Source: Aliiruegeria lutimaris
Lineage (GTDB): Bacteria > Pseudomonadota > Alphaproteobacteria > Rhodobacterales > Rhodobacteraceae
Length of the DNA: 64,000 bases
Assembly: GCF_900099935.1 (NCBI RefSeq)
Contig: NZ_FNEK01000022.1
Location: 1-64,000, forward strand
Direction of reading: 5' to 3'
Under the pieces are notes generated by a model. It saw nothing but the letters and a program-made list of their open reading frames with translations. It did no database searches and was not told the origin of the DNA. Position 1 is the first letter of the stretch. Each line of letters starts with the position of its first letter. This document shows positions 52,703 through 60,502 of this stretch, piece after piece. The position numbers and the translations under genes are program-made.

Positions 52703-53701
52703 CTATTGCGGACCCGACAGGACAACTTCGACCCGGCGATTCTGGGTCCGGCCACTTTCGCCGGCATTCGAGGAAATTGGCGACAGATACCCCACCCCTT
52801 CCGCAACCATCCGGGTGCCGGAAATCCCGTATTGCTGTGCGAGGCGATCCCGAACGGCCTTGGCGCGGGCACGGGACAGCTCGATATTGCTCGCCAGCGC
52901 GCCCTCGGTGTCCGTGTGGCCCACAAGAACGATCCGTATTTCAGGGTTTTGGTTCATCCAGTCCGCAAGCTGTTGCAGGGATTCGAAGTCATCTTCGGTC
53001 AACCGGGAGGAGCCGGTTTCGAAATTCAACCCTTCGAGCACGGCCCGGCCCGTTTGCACGAGTGTTCCGACCAGCGTGGAGCCATTCCCGGACGGAAGCG
53101 GGAGAGCGGGGGTGTCGGAATATGTGTCAGCGCGTGGCATGGGGCGAAGGGAATCCTCGGACGATCCGTCAATGTCGCGAGACCGTGTCGCCAGGCGGGG
53201 CTCGGCTTGCCCGACGCCCGTGAAATGTATGAAGCCACGATCGGAGGACCGGCTGACGACAAGGGCCACATATTCAAGGCCCTGCTCCGTTTCCCGCTTT
53301 GCGAGGAAGTAGCGGAAGTCGCCCAGATCCACATGCATCGCGGGTTCCGGAAGCAGGTCCATCGCGTAACGGAAACCGAAACCGCCGCAGTCGCGATCCT
53401 TGCATTCAAGCAGAGGCTCGAATCCGCCTTCAGCCAGACCTTCCTTCAGAGGGGACAGGATCTGGAACGTCGACAGGTCCGTGCCAGGAACTTGCCAGGC
53501 CTGGCGGGTCACCGCACCTTGCACGGATTTGGTTTCCAGCGCATTTCCCGCCAGTGGCGCGACCGGCAGGCGCAGGTCTTCCAGCGCTGCGCTCTGCTCC
53601 TCTTCCAGTCTTGCCCCCGCCGGGAGACCGGACAGCTGGGCGCTGGCTGCGGAGCAGGCGAGGCAAAGCAGAAGGCAAGGGGCGAGGGCGCGAGGTTTCA
53701 T
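52703..53701 (-). CDS. OmpA-family outer-membrane/periplasmic protein
   Basis: A 332-residue exported protein with signal peptide MKPRALAPCLLLCLACSAASA. A central region of unknown type has a Cys pair (LECKDRDCGGFGFRYAMDLL). The C-terminal OmpA domain binds peptidoglycan: LNFETGSSRLTEDDFESLQQ, IVLVGHTDTEGALASNIELS and RTQNRRVEV with the conserved Arg. No beta-barrel is apparent. Its start overlaps the stop of the AhpD-like gene by 4 bp, placing it last in a four-gene unit. Confidence 0.88.
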   Translation of the reverse strand: MKPRALAPCLLLCLACSAASAQLSGLPAGARLEEEQSAALEDLRLPVAPLAGNALETKSVQGAVTRQAWQVPGTDLSTFQILSPLKEGLAEGGFEPLLECKDRDCGGFGFRYAMDLLPEPAMHVDLGDFRYFLAKRETEQGLEYVALVVSRSSDRGFIHFTGVGQAEPRLATRSRDIDGSSEDSLRPMPRADTYSDTPALPLPSGNGSTLVGTLVQTGRAVLEGLNFETGSSRLTEDDFESLQQLADWMNQNPEIRIVLVGHTDTEGALASNIELSRARAKAVRDRLAQQYGISGTRMVAEGVGYLSPISSNAGESGRTQNRRVEVVLSGPQ

Positions 53702-54267
53702 CGGTTCCGGCTGTGATATTCCCTGTTGGGGCGCATATCCGTCGCAGAGGCCAATCGATTGGTCATGTTGAAAAATCCAGCGACGGAGGCGATGTCCCAG
53801 ATGTCCCGATCGGAAAACCCGACCGCCCGCAGCGCTTCCCGGTGGCTTTCGGACACGCTTGCGCTTTCGCGGGTCAGCAGCACGGAGAAATCGAGCATCC
53901 TCCGCTGCCGGTCCGACAGATCGGCAGCGCGGTAATTCATGACCATCTGTTCGCCAAGCTCCGGATCGCCCGACAATTCCCGAACCGCCTGGCCATGTGC
54001 GGCCTGGCAGTAATAGCAGCGGTTCTCGGAGGAGACGACAACGGCGATCATCTCGCGCTCCAGCTTGCTCAGGCCGCTGTCGGCAAGCATCAACTCGTTG
54101 TACATCGCCGAGAACGCATCGAGTTTCGAGATATCGAAGGTGTAGGCGCGCAGAACATTGGGCACCATCCCGATCTTTTCGGCGCAGAGGTCGAAATAGG
54201 CCTGCGTGTGCTCCGGCAGCCGATCCACCGGAGGCAGGTCGAGGGCCGTTGGCGCGTCGTCACCCAT
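53698..54267 (-). CDS. Peroxidase-related enzyme (AhpD/carboxymuconolactone decarboxylase fold)
   Basis: A 189-residue protein of the uncharacterised peroxidase-related AhpD-like group. The redox motif is SSENRCYYCQAAHGQAVREL with the CxxC pair and downstream His. The helical frame continues with YRAADLSDRQRRMLDFSVLL and SDRDIWDIASVAGFFNMTNR. It should use its Cys pair to reduce peroxides with a partner thiol system. ATG 54267 has GGAAGG about 9 nt upstream; an in-frame extension to 54576 overlaps the GNAT gene. Confidence 0.88.
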   Translation of the reverse strand: MGDDAPTALDLPPVDRLPEHTQAYFDLCAEKIGMVPNVLRAYTFDISKLDAFSAMYNELMLADSGLSKLEREMIAVVVSSENRCYYCQAAHGQAVRELSGDPELGEQMVMNYRAADLSDRQRRMLDFSVLLTRESASVSESHREALRAVGFSDRDIWDIASVAGFFNMTNRLASATDMRPNREYHSRNR

Positions 54268-54284
54268 GCTTTTACCTTCCTTGA

Positions 54285-55013
54285 TCAGCCTCTGTCGGGC
54301 GTTTTGATCCTGTAGTGATAGCCGCCCGTTGGGCGCATTCCCAGAGAAGAGTAGAGCGCATTGGCTGGTGTGTTGGCCTTCGTGACCAGAACGCAGAACC
54401 ATTTCGCACCGAAATCGCGTGCCCAGATGGCGGCGCCCCGCATCATGTGGACGGCTGCGCCTTTCCGGCGAAGCCCCGGCGAGACCTCCAATGCGTGCAG
54501 CACGGCGATCTGCCCGTCCAGCGCCACGAAGGCAGTGCCAGCGGGCCTGTCGCTGTTGCGGCCGAGTATGGCGCATTTCTGTGTCTCAACTCTGTCCATC
54601 ACGGCAAGGCGGTCCGGGCCGATGCCAGCTTCGCGCCAGATCTCCTCCTGAACGCGCATTGGCGGCCAGGAAACGTGGAAGGCCGCGACCGGCGGTGGCT
54701 GCACGGCAAGCGTCCCGATCTCCGACAGGTAGAGTGTCACTGGGTCCTTGATCCAATAACCCGCCGCTTCGAGGGCCGCATCCAGCGCCTCCTCTCCGGG
54801 GCGGATCATGGCGAGTGGAACTTGATGCAATGCGGCTTGTGCGCCCTCCATCGCCGGGATGGAAGGGGAGCGCGTTGTGGCAGAGGCGCTGGACACGCGC
54901 TGGCCGCCCCCGGCCCCTTCGCGTACATGCCAACCGGGAAGCTCGATGACCCGGCGTGCCGGCCATGTCGTCTCAGTCGCAGCGAAGAGCGCCGCCAGAT
55001 CCGGCGTTGTCAC
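54285..55013 (-). CDS. GNAT-family N-acetyltransferase
   Basis: A 242-residue protein with a C-terminal GNAT domain. The acetyl-CoA loop is EVSPGLRRKGAAVHMMRGAA and the following strand and helix are FCVLVTKANTPANALYSSLG. The N-terminal ~110 residues are a divergent second lobe. The substrate is unknown. Its start overlaps the stop of the CinA-like gene by 4 bp and the AhpD-like gene follows after 17 bp, so the three plus the OmpA gene form one operon. Confidence 0.85.
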   Translation of the reverse strand: MTTPDLAALFAATETTWPARRVIELPGWHVREGAGGGQRVSSASATTRSPSIPAMEGAQAALHQVPLAMIRPGEEALDAALEAAGYWIKDPVTLYLSEIGTLAVQPPPVAAFHVSWPPMRVQEEIWREAGIGPDRLAVMDRVETQKCAILGRNSDRPAGTAFVALDGQIAVLHALEVSPGLRRKGAAVHMMRGAAIWARDFGAKWFCVLVTKANTPANALYSSLGMRPTGGYHYRIKTPDRG

Positions 55014-55741
55014 ATGTCGTCCTCCGGTAAGGAGCGGGCCAGGCGTGTCATCGCTGCGTCGATCCTTGCCGCATCGGTTCCGCGGATGACGACATGGGTG
55101 CCGTAGATCCCGTCTTTCATGAAGGGATAGGAGCCGATGGAAAGATCCTGAAAGTCTTCCGCCAAGATGGTGAGCGAGCCAGCGATCTCGCCCTCGCCAT
55201 GGTTGATCCGGAGCGATTGCGACAGGATCGGGTCGCCACCCGTGAGCTTCGACAGGACCGAGGCGACCATGGATTCAAAGATGACGGGAACGCCCGCCAT
55301 GACGTGCACATTTCCCAGAATGAAGCCGGGCGCGGCCGAGATCGGGTTGTCGATCAGCGTCGCGCCGTCGGGGATGCGCGCCATGCGCAGGCGGGCCTCG
55401 TTCAATTCCTGATCTGTCGCGTCGTAATGGGCCTGAAGCAGCGCGCGCGCATCGTTACGGATTCCGATCGGCGTGTCGAAGGCGGCGGCGATGCATTCGG
55501 CCGTGATATCGTCATGTGTCGGCCCGATGCCGCCGGAGGTGAAGACATGGTCATAGGCCTCTGAGAGCGCCCGCACCGCGGTGATGATCGCCTCGGGTTT
55601 GTCGGCCACCATGCGCACCTCGGTGAGGCGGATACCTTGATTGGTAAGCGCGCCCGCAAGGTGATGCATGTTGGAATCGCGGGTCCGGCCCGAAAGGATC
55701 TCGTCTCCGATCACCAGCATTGCGGCTGTCGGGTTGGCCAT
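55010..55741 (-). CDS. Molybdopterin-binding / CinA-N-like protein
   Basis: A 243-residue MoaB/Mog-fold protein of the competence/damage-inducible CinA N-terminal type without the C-terminal amidase. Family blocks are AMLVIGDEILSGRTRDSN and TSGGIGPTHDDITAECIAAA, then MPDGATLIDNP-like IPDGATLIDNPISAAPGF. Standalone copies may hydrolyse ADP-ribose or FAD/CoA-type pyrophosphates or bind molybdopterin; the reaction here is open. It heads the four-gene unit. phaB is upstream on the same strand beyond a terminator. Confidence 0.87.
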   Translation of the reverse strand: MANPTAAMLVIGDEILSGRTRDSNMHHLAGALTNQGIRLTEVRMVADKPEAIITAVRALSEAYDHVFTSGGIGPTHDDITAECIAAAFDTPIGIRNDARALLQAHYDATDQELNEARLRMARIPDGATLIDNPISAAPGFILGNVHVMAGVPVIFESMVASVLSKLTGGDPILSQSLRINHGEGEIAGSLTILAEDFQDLSIGSYPFMKDGIYGTHVVIRGTDAARIDAAMTRLARSLPEDDM

Positions 55742-55843
55742 GGCGCCCTCCTGTTTTCTGGTCCTTGGAAAACGGTATAGGCCCGCGCGCAGATGTTTTC
55801 CAACCCCGTATGGCTGGCTCGTGACATTGTCTGTCCAGACATG

Positions 55844-55876
55844 AAAAAGCCCCCGCGGATTGTCTCCGCGGAGGCC
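55844..55876 (-). terminator. Intrinsic terminator of phaB
   Basis: On the minus strand, GCCTCCGCGG pairs with CCGCGGGGGC around a 7-nt loop and runs into TTTTT. This is a classic Rho-independent terminator 22 nt after the phaB stop. Confidence 0.85.
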
Positions 55877-55897
55877 GAATTTTCCATGCGATCGCGA

Positions 55898-56623
55898 TCA
55901 GACGAAGAACTGACCGCCATTGGCCGAAAGCGTGGAACCGGTGATGAAGCCGGCATCCTCGGAGGCGAGGAAGACCACGCAGCGCGCGATTTCTTCCGGC
56001 TCGCCAAGGCGGCCGGCGGGAATCTGCGGGATGATCTTGGTGTTCAGGACCTGCTCGTCGATCGCCTTGACCATCTCGGTGGCGATATAGCCCGGGCAGA
56101 TGGCGTTGACGGTGACGCCGAAACGCGCGCCTTCCTGCGCCAGAGCCTTGGTGAAGCCCAGGTCGCCGGCCTTGGAGGCCGAGTAGTTGGTCTGGCCGGC
56201 CTGGCCCTTCTGGCCGTTGATCGACGAGATGTTGATGATGCGGCCCCATTTGCGCTCGCGCATGCCCGGATAGACCGGATGGGTCATGTTGAACACGCCG
56301 TGCAGGTTGGTGTCGATAACGTCATTCCACTGCTGGACGGTCATGCGGTGGAACATGGCATCGCGGGTGATGCCGGCGTTGTTGACGAGGATGTCGACCG
56401 GGCCGAGATCGGCCTCGACCTGCTTGATGCCTGCCTCACAGCCTTCGTAATCGGCGACAGACCATTTGTACGTCTTGATCCCGGTGGCCTCGGAGAACTT
56501 GGCGGCAGCCTCCTCGTTTCCACCGAAGTTCGCGGCGACCTCGTAACCAGCTTCCTTGAGACCGACCGAAATGGCGGCCCCGATGCCGCGGGTACCTCCG
56601 GTGACGACTGCAACTCTTGCCAT
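55898..56623 (-). CDS. phaB: Acetoacetyl-CoA reductase
   Basis: A 241-residue short-chain dehydrogenase that makes (R)-3-hydroxybutyryl-CoA for polyhydroxybutyrate. The cofactor loop is VVTGGTRGIGAAISVGLKEA. The active site is Ser in INISSINGQKGQAGQTNYSA with Tyr and Lys four residues apart (YSASK). The end IPAGRLGEPEEIARCVVFLA is typical for PhaB. GGAGGGAAACC lies just before the ATG. phaA is upstream on the same strand, each gene with its own terminator. Confidence 0.95.
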   Translation of the reverse strand: MARVAVVTGGTRGIGAAISVGLKEAGYEVAANFGGNEEAAAKFSEATGIKTYKWSVADYEGCEAGIKQVEADLGPVDILVNNAGITRDAMFHRMTVQQWNDVIDTNLHGVFNMTHPVYPGMRERKWGRIINISSINGQKGQAGQTNYSASKAGDLGFTKALAQEGARFGVTVNAICPGYIATEMVKAIDEQVLNTKIIPQIPAGRLGEPEEIARCVVFLASEDAGFITGSTLSANGGQFFV

Positions 56624-56737
56624 GGTTTCCCTCCACTGTGGCGTAATTCTTTGGTAACACTGTTAAAACACTTGGGGTATCTTTCGCAACAATATTGCTT
56701 CGGCAGGATGACGCAGCAAGTAACAGTGTCGTTTCGT

Positions 56738-56767
56738 AAAAAAAGAGGCGCCTTGTCCGGCGCCCCT
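56738..56767 (-). terminator. Intrinsic terminator of phaA
   Basis: On the minus strand, GGGGCGCC and GGCGCCTC form an 8-bp stem on a 6-nt loop (GGACAA), followed by seven T. It lies 27 nt after the phaA stop, so phaB must also have its own promoter at about 56640-56730. Confidence 0.88.
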
Positions 56768-56794
56768 TGGTGATTATTCCGCAGGGCGCGAGCG

Positions 56795-57970
56795 TCAGGG
56801 ACGTTCGACGCAGAGTGCAACACCCATGCCGCCACCGATGCAGAGCGTAGCGAGACCTTTCTTGGCGTCGCGGCGCTTCATCTCGAACAGCAGCGTGTTG
56901 AGAACGCGGCAGCCCGAGGCGCCGATCGGGTGGCCGATGGCGATGGCGCCGCCGTTCACGTTCACGATCGACGGATCCCAGCCCATGTCCTTGTTCACGG
57001 CGCAGGCCTGCGCGGCGAAGGCTTCGTTGGCTTCGACCAGGTCGAGATCGGAAACCGACCAGCCGGCTTTTTCCAACGCTTTGCGCGAGGCGTAGATCGG
57101 GCCGACACCCATGATCGACGGGTCGAGGCCGGCCGTGGCGTAGGAGGCGATGCGGGCGAGCGGCTCGATACCACGCTTCTCGGCTTCCTCGGCGGACATG
57201 CACAGCACGGCGGCGGCGCCGTCATTGATGCCCGAGGCGTTGGCCGCGGTCACGGTGCCGTCCTTGATGAAGGCCGGGCGCAGCTTCTGCATATTCTCGA
57301 TCGTGGCGCCGTGACGGATGTATTCGTCCGCGTCCATTACCGTCTCGCCCTTGCGGGTCTTGATTGTGAACGGAACGATCTCGTCAACGAACTTACCGGC
57401 CTTCTGTGCCGCTTCGGCCTTGTTCTGCGAGGCCAGCGCGAACTCGTCCTGTTGCTCGCGGGAGATTTGCCACTTGGCGGCCACGTTCTCGGCGGTCTGA
57501 CCCATGTGGTAGCCGTTGAAGGCATCCCAGAGGCCATCCTTGATCATCGTGTCGATGTATTTCATATCGCCCATCTTCTGACCGGCACGCAGCGCGGCGG
57601 CATGGGGGCTGAGCGACATGCTCTCCTGGCCGCCAGCGGCGACAATGGACGCATCGCCGAGTTGGATGTGCTGGGCGGCGAGCGCGACGGTGCGCAAGCC
57701 GGATCCACAGACTTGATTTATGCTCCAGGCGGCGGATTCCTGCGGGAAGCCGGCATTGATATGGGCCTGACGCGCGGGGTTCTGGCCCTGGGCGGCGGTC
57801 AGCACCTGCCCGAGAATGGTTTCCGAAACTTCCGACGGGTCGATTCCGGCGCGTTCGACAACCGCCTTGAGAACGGCGGCGCCGAGATCATGAGCCGGAG
57901 TATTGGCAAATGATCCCAGGAAAGATCCTACGGCGGTCCGGCCGGCCGACGCGATAACGACGTTGGTCAT
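56795..57970 (-). CDS. phaA: Acetyl-CoA C-acetyltransferase (beta-ketothiolase)
   Basis: A 391-residue thiolase that condenses two acetyl-CoA to acetoacetyl-CoA. The acylation Cys is in [20 protein letters not shown] (near residue 89), the catalytic His in [18 protein letters not shown], and the second Cys in [17 protein letters not shown]. The start is [18 protein letters not shown]. It supplies PhaB. No phaC, phaZ or phaR is in the window. Confidence 0.95.
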   Translation of the reverse strand: MTNVVIASAGRTAVGSFLGSFANTPAHDLGAAVLKAVVERAGIDPSEVSETILGQVLTAAQGQNPARQAHINAGFPQESAAWSINQVCGSGLRTVALAAQHIQLGDASIVAAGGQESMSLSPHAAALRAGQKMGDMKYIDTMIKDGLWDAFNGYHMGQTAENVAAKWQISREQQDEFALASQNKAEAAQKAGKFVDEIVPFTIKTRKGETVMDADEYIRHGATIENMQKLRPAFIKDGTVTAANASGINDGAAAVLCMSAEEAEKRGIEPLARIASYATAGLDPSIMGVGPIYASRKALEKAGWSVSDLDLVEANEAFAAQACAVNKDMGWDPSIVNVNGGAIAIGHPIGASGCRVLNTLLFEMKRRDAKKGLATLCIGGGMGVALCVERP

Positions 57971-58317
57971 GATGGCTCCTCATCAAATCTCGCAGGAGGG
58001 GTTTGCCGCCGTCATGGCGACCACCCTCATTTCCCCCTCCAGTCCGTATCTTGGTTAGGGGGCGGGGGGGACTCTGGCAACGGACAGGGTGTCCCACCCC
58101 CGTTAGAGCATGAAATTTTAGCTCAGCCTTCGCAAATTGGCGAAAAACAGCGCTTTTGCAAGCGGTTTGGACGTGGTGACGCAAATCGTTTTTGCAATCG
58201 TTTGAATTGCCGTGACGCCCGGATACTGGGATATCGAAAGGAGATTCGGGAGGGTTGGGGTCGTGTTCGAAACAGTGTCCGGCACCGGCTTTTGCAAAGG
58301 ACGGCTCCGACTGTTAC
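57971..58317. other. phaA upstream region
   Basis: About 350 bp separate phaA from the EAL gene, with no supported gene. It contains the phaA promoter and several GCAA/TTGC pairs, including GCAAA-N5-TTTGC at 58181-58195 and a wider pair (58132 to 58159). A related GCAA-N5-TTGC is at 56686-56698 before phaB. They may be operator sites of a pha regulator. Confidence 0.4.
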
Positions 58318-59163
58318 CTATCCGGCCCGCAAAATCTCCCGCGGGAAATCGGGCCAGGAGGGGCGCGTCGTCGGAACGCCGAAATAGTAGCCTTGCATGC
58401 AATCGGCGCCCATTTCGATCAGGAGTTTCGCGTCCTCCTCGCATTCGACGGCTTCGGCGACCGTGAACATGTCGAACTGCTTGGAGATGGAAACGAGCGC
58501 CTGGGTCAGAACCCGGTTGTCGGGATCGGAATGAATGCCCCGGATGAACTCTCCGGCGATCTTTATGATGTCGAAATCGAAGTCGCGCAGATGGCGGAAA
58601 GCGGTGTAGCCGGCTCCGAAATCATCCAGTGCAAAGCTCACGCCGATCAGCTGCATTTCCTCCATGAAGGCCTTGGTGATGTCCGGCATGGCGATGGTCG
58701 AGGATTCCGTGATCTCGATAATGAGGCGCTCCGCGACCGTCGGTCGGCCATCCAGCCCGGCGTGCAATGTCTTCGTCCACCGAGAGTAGCCGATCGAGCG
58801 CGCGGACATGTTGATTGCAAGCCGTAGCTCCGGCGCCCGGGCAAGCGTCTCCAGCCCAAGCTCCAAAGCCAGGCAGTCGATGATGCGGCCGGTCTCGGTA
58901 TTCTCGCAAGCATTGATGAACTCGGCAGCGGGAATGATCCTGCCGGTATCGTCGAGTACGCGAATCAACCCCTCGAAAAAGGCAATGTGCTCCGGATTCC
59001 TGCAGGCAACGACGGGCTGAAAGGCCAGCAACACATCTTTTCGGTCTAGCGAGCGGCGAACCATCGAAAGGATGTCAGCGTCTCGTTCTGCGATGGCTGC
59101 ATCCAGTGGGTTTGCTGCGCGTTCGACATTCATCGAAGCATACTCGTCGAATCCGGATTGCAT
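58318..59163 (-). CDS. EAL-domain cyclic-di-GMP phosphodiesterase, standalone
   Basis: A 281-residue protein that is nearly all EAL domain. Catalytic positions look complete: EGL in place of EAL (FFEGLIRV), Asn in LAINMSARSI, Glu in IIEITESS, the Asp pair in ALDDFGAG, Lys in FDIIKIAGEF, Glu in VAEAVECEED and Gln in MQGYYFG. It should hydrolyse c-di-GMP to pGpG. No GGDEF, PAS or membrane part is present; the N-terminal ~40 residues are short and charged. Divergent from tag. Confidence 0.9.
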   Translation of the reverse strand: MQSGFDEYASMNVERAANPLDAAIAERDADILSMVRRSLDRKDVLLAFQPVVACRNPEHIAFFEGLIRVLDDTGRIIPAAEFINACENTETGRIIDCLALELGLETLARAPELRLAINMSARSIGYSRWTKTLHAGLDGRPTVAERLIIEITESSTIAMPDITKAFMEEMQLIGVSFALDDFGAGYTAFRHLRDFDFDIIKIAGEFIRGIHSDPDNRVLTQALVSISKQFDMFTVAEAVECEEDAKLLIEMGADCMQGYYFGVPTTRPSWPDFPREILRAG

Positions 59164-59263
59164 TGCCTTCTCCGCAACTGGCTTGCCTTAGTTGCGCACC
59201 AAGGGTTGAAGGAACGGTAAACAGCGGCATTCTCCGAAAGTCGAAACGGATCAGGGGAAAACA

Positions 59264-59836
59264 ATGAGCGACAGATGTGGTTGGGTCGGGCAGGAAGACA
59301 TTTATGTCGCTTATCATGACGAAGAATGGGGCGTGCCGGAATTCGATGGCCGCACGCTATGGGAAAAGCTCGTGCTTGATGGTTTCCAGGCGGGGCTGTC
59401 CTGGATCACGATATTGAAAAAACGGGAAAATTTCCGCTCGGCCTTTCATGGTTTCGACCCCGAATTGATCGCGACATGGGGCGAAGCAGAGGTTGCTCGG
59501 CTGTTGCAGGACAGCGGAATAGTGCGCCACCGCGGCAAGATCGAGGCGACCATCGGGAACGCGAAGGCCTGGCTTGAAATCGAGCAACGGGAAGGCTTCT
59601 CGGCCTTTCTGTGGGACCGGATTCATGGACAGCCGATACAGAATCACTGGCAGACTCTTGCCGAGGTTCCGGCGCAAACTCCGCTATCCGTCGAGATCTC
59701 CCGCGATCTGAAAGCCGAAGGATTTCGTTTTTGTGGACCAACGATCGTCTATGCCTTCATGCAGGCCACCGGCATGGTGAATGACCATCTCGTGACATGT
59801 CCTCGCCATGATGAATGTACAAAAATGTCTTTATAA
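59264..59836 (+). CDS. tag: DNA-3-methyladenine glycosylase I
   Basis: A 190-residue Tag glycosylase that excises 3-methyladenine. It starts with the zinc-ligand Cys in MSDRCGWVGQ and His in VAYHDEEWGVPEFDGRTLWE. The substrate pocket FQAGLSWITILKKRENFR, the zinc-ligand pair HLVTCPRHDEC at the end, and CGPTIVYAFMQATGMVNDH are typical. The ATG has GGGGAAAAC upstream. Monocistronic. Confidence 0.95.
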   Translation: MSDRCGWVGQEDIYVAYHDEEWGVPEFDGRTLWEKLVLDGFQAGLSWITILKKRENFRSAFHGFDPELIATWGEAEVARLLQDSGIVRHRGKIEATIGNAKAWLEIEQREGFSAFLWDRIHGQPIQNHWQTLAEVPAQTPLSVEISRDLKAEGFRFCGPTIVYAFMQATGMVNDHLVTCPRHDECTKMSL

Positions 59837-60028
59837 TTCCCTAGCGTCATTTACTTAGTGGGAAGACGAGTTTGTCAGGCTGCTTGCCGGTAGGTGGAAA
59901 AAGTTGCCGGGGATTCTCGCCGATGTTGCGCAAATGGTTGATTTGCGAACGTTGCTACGACGTTGGGTTAACCATTTGTTAGGAGTATCCGGGCCAGTAG
60001 CGTAAACTGGGGCGAAAGGGGACTGGTA

Positions 60029-60211
60029 ATGGCTAGGTCGATTTCTGACATCTTGCGGAACTCGAACCTTATGGGTGCTCTTCTCATCAAGGGTGATGAC
60101 TGCTGGGCTGGAATGTGGCTGCCACTTTCCGGAAAACAGGAATCAATCCGTGCCCAAAGAGAATCCAACAGCGCGGATGCGCTGGCGAAGGCAGCGGTTG
60201 CGAACAGGTAA
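60029..60211 (+). CDS. Possible small protein (60 aa)
   Basis: A short frame with AAGGGGAC 6 nt before its ATG. It begins MARSISDILRNSNLMGALLI and continues with a Trp-containing stretch (DDCWAGMWLPLSGKQ) and an Ala-rich charged tail. No family recognised. It is the only candidate in the 666-bp stretch 59837-60502. That stretch otherwise holds a 9-bp inverted repeat (CAAATGGTT at 59931-59939, AACCATTTG at 59970-59978) and the region upstream of the esterase gene. Support is weak. Confidence 0.35.
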   Translation: MARSISDILRNSNLMGALLIKGDDCWAGMWLPLSGKQESIRAQRESNSADALAKAAVANR

Positions 60212-60502
60212 CAACGTGAAGCCTTTTCGGCCTTTTGATCGCTGACGATCAAGATTTTCCACGGCGTTGAGGTCGGGAAGAACCATCACCGCTATGACTT
60301 GGCCTCCCGGAGCGAGGGAGTGCCATGCCCGCGGCGCAACAGCCCGTCGCGGGCGAATGTAATTTCATTTCCGCCTTGATCCTTCCTTTCCGCATGTAGT
60401 TCCGGACCCTTCAGGGGGGCCTCTGCCGTGGTTGTAGCGCGCGGCCCGTTTCTGCTTCGTTAATCCTTTTCGCGAAAATCGCCTTGAAAAGGAGACCTTC
60501 CC

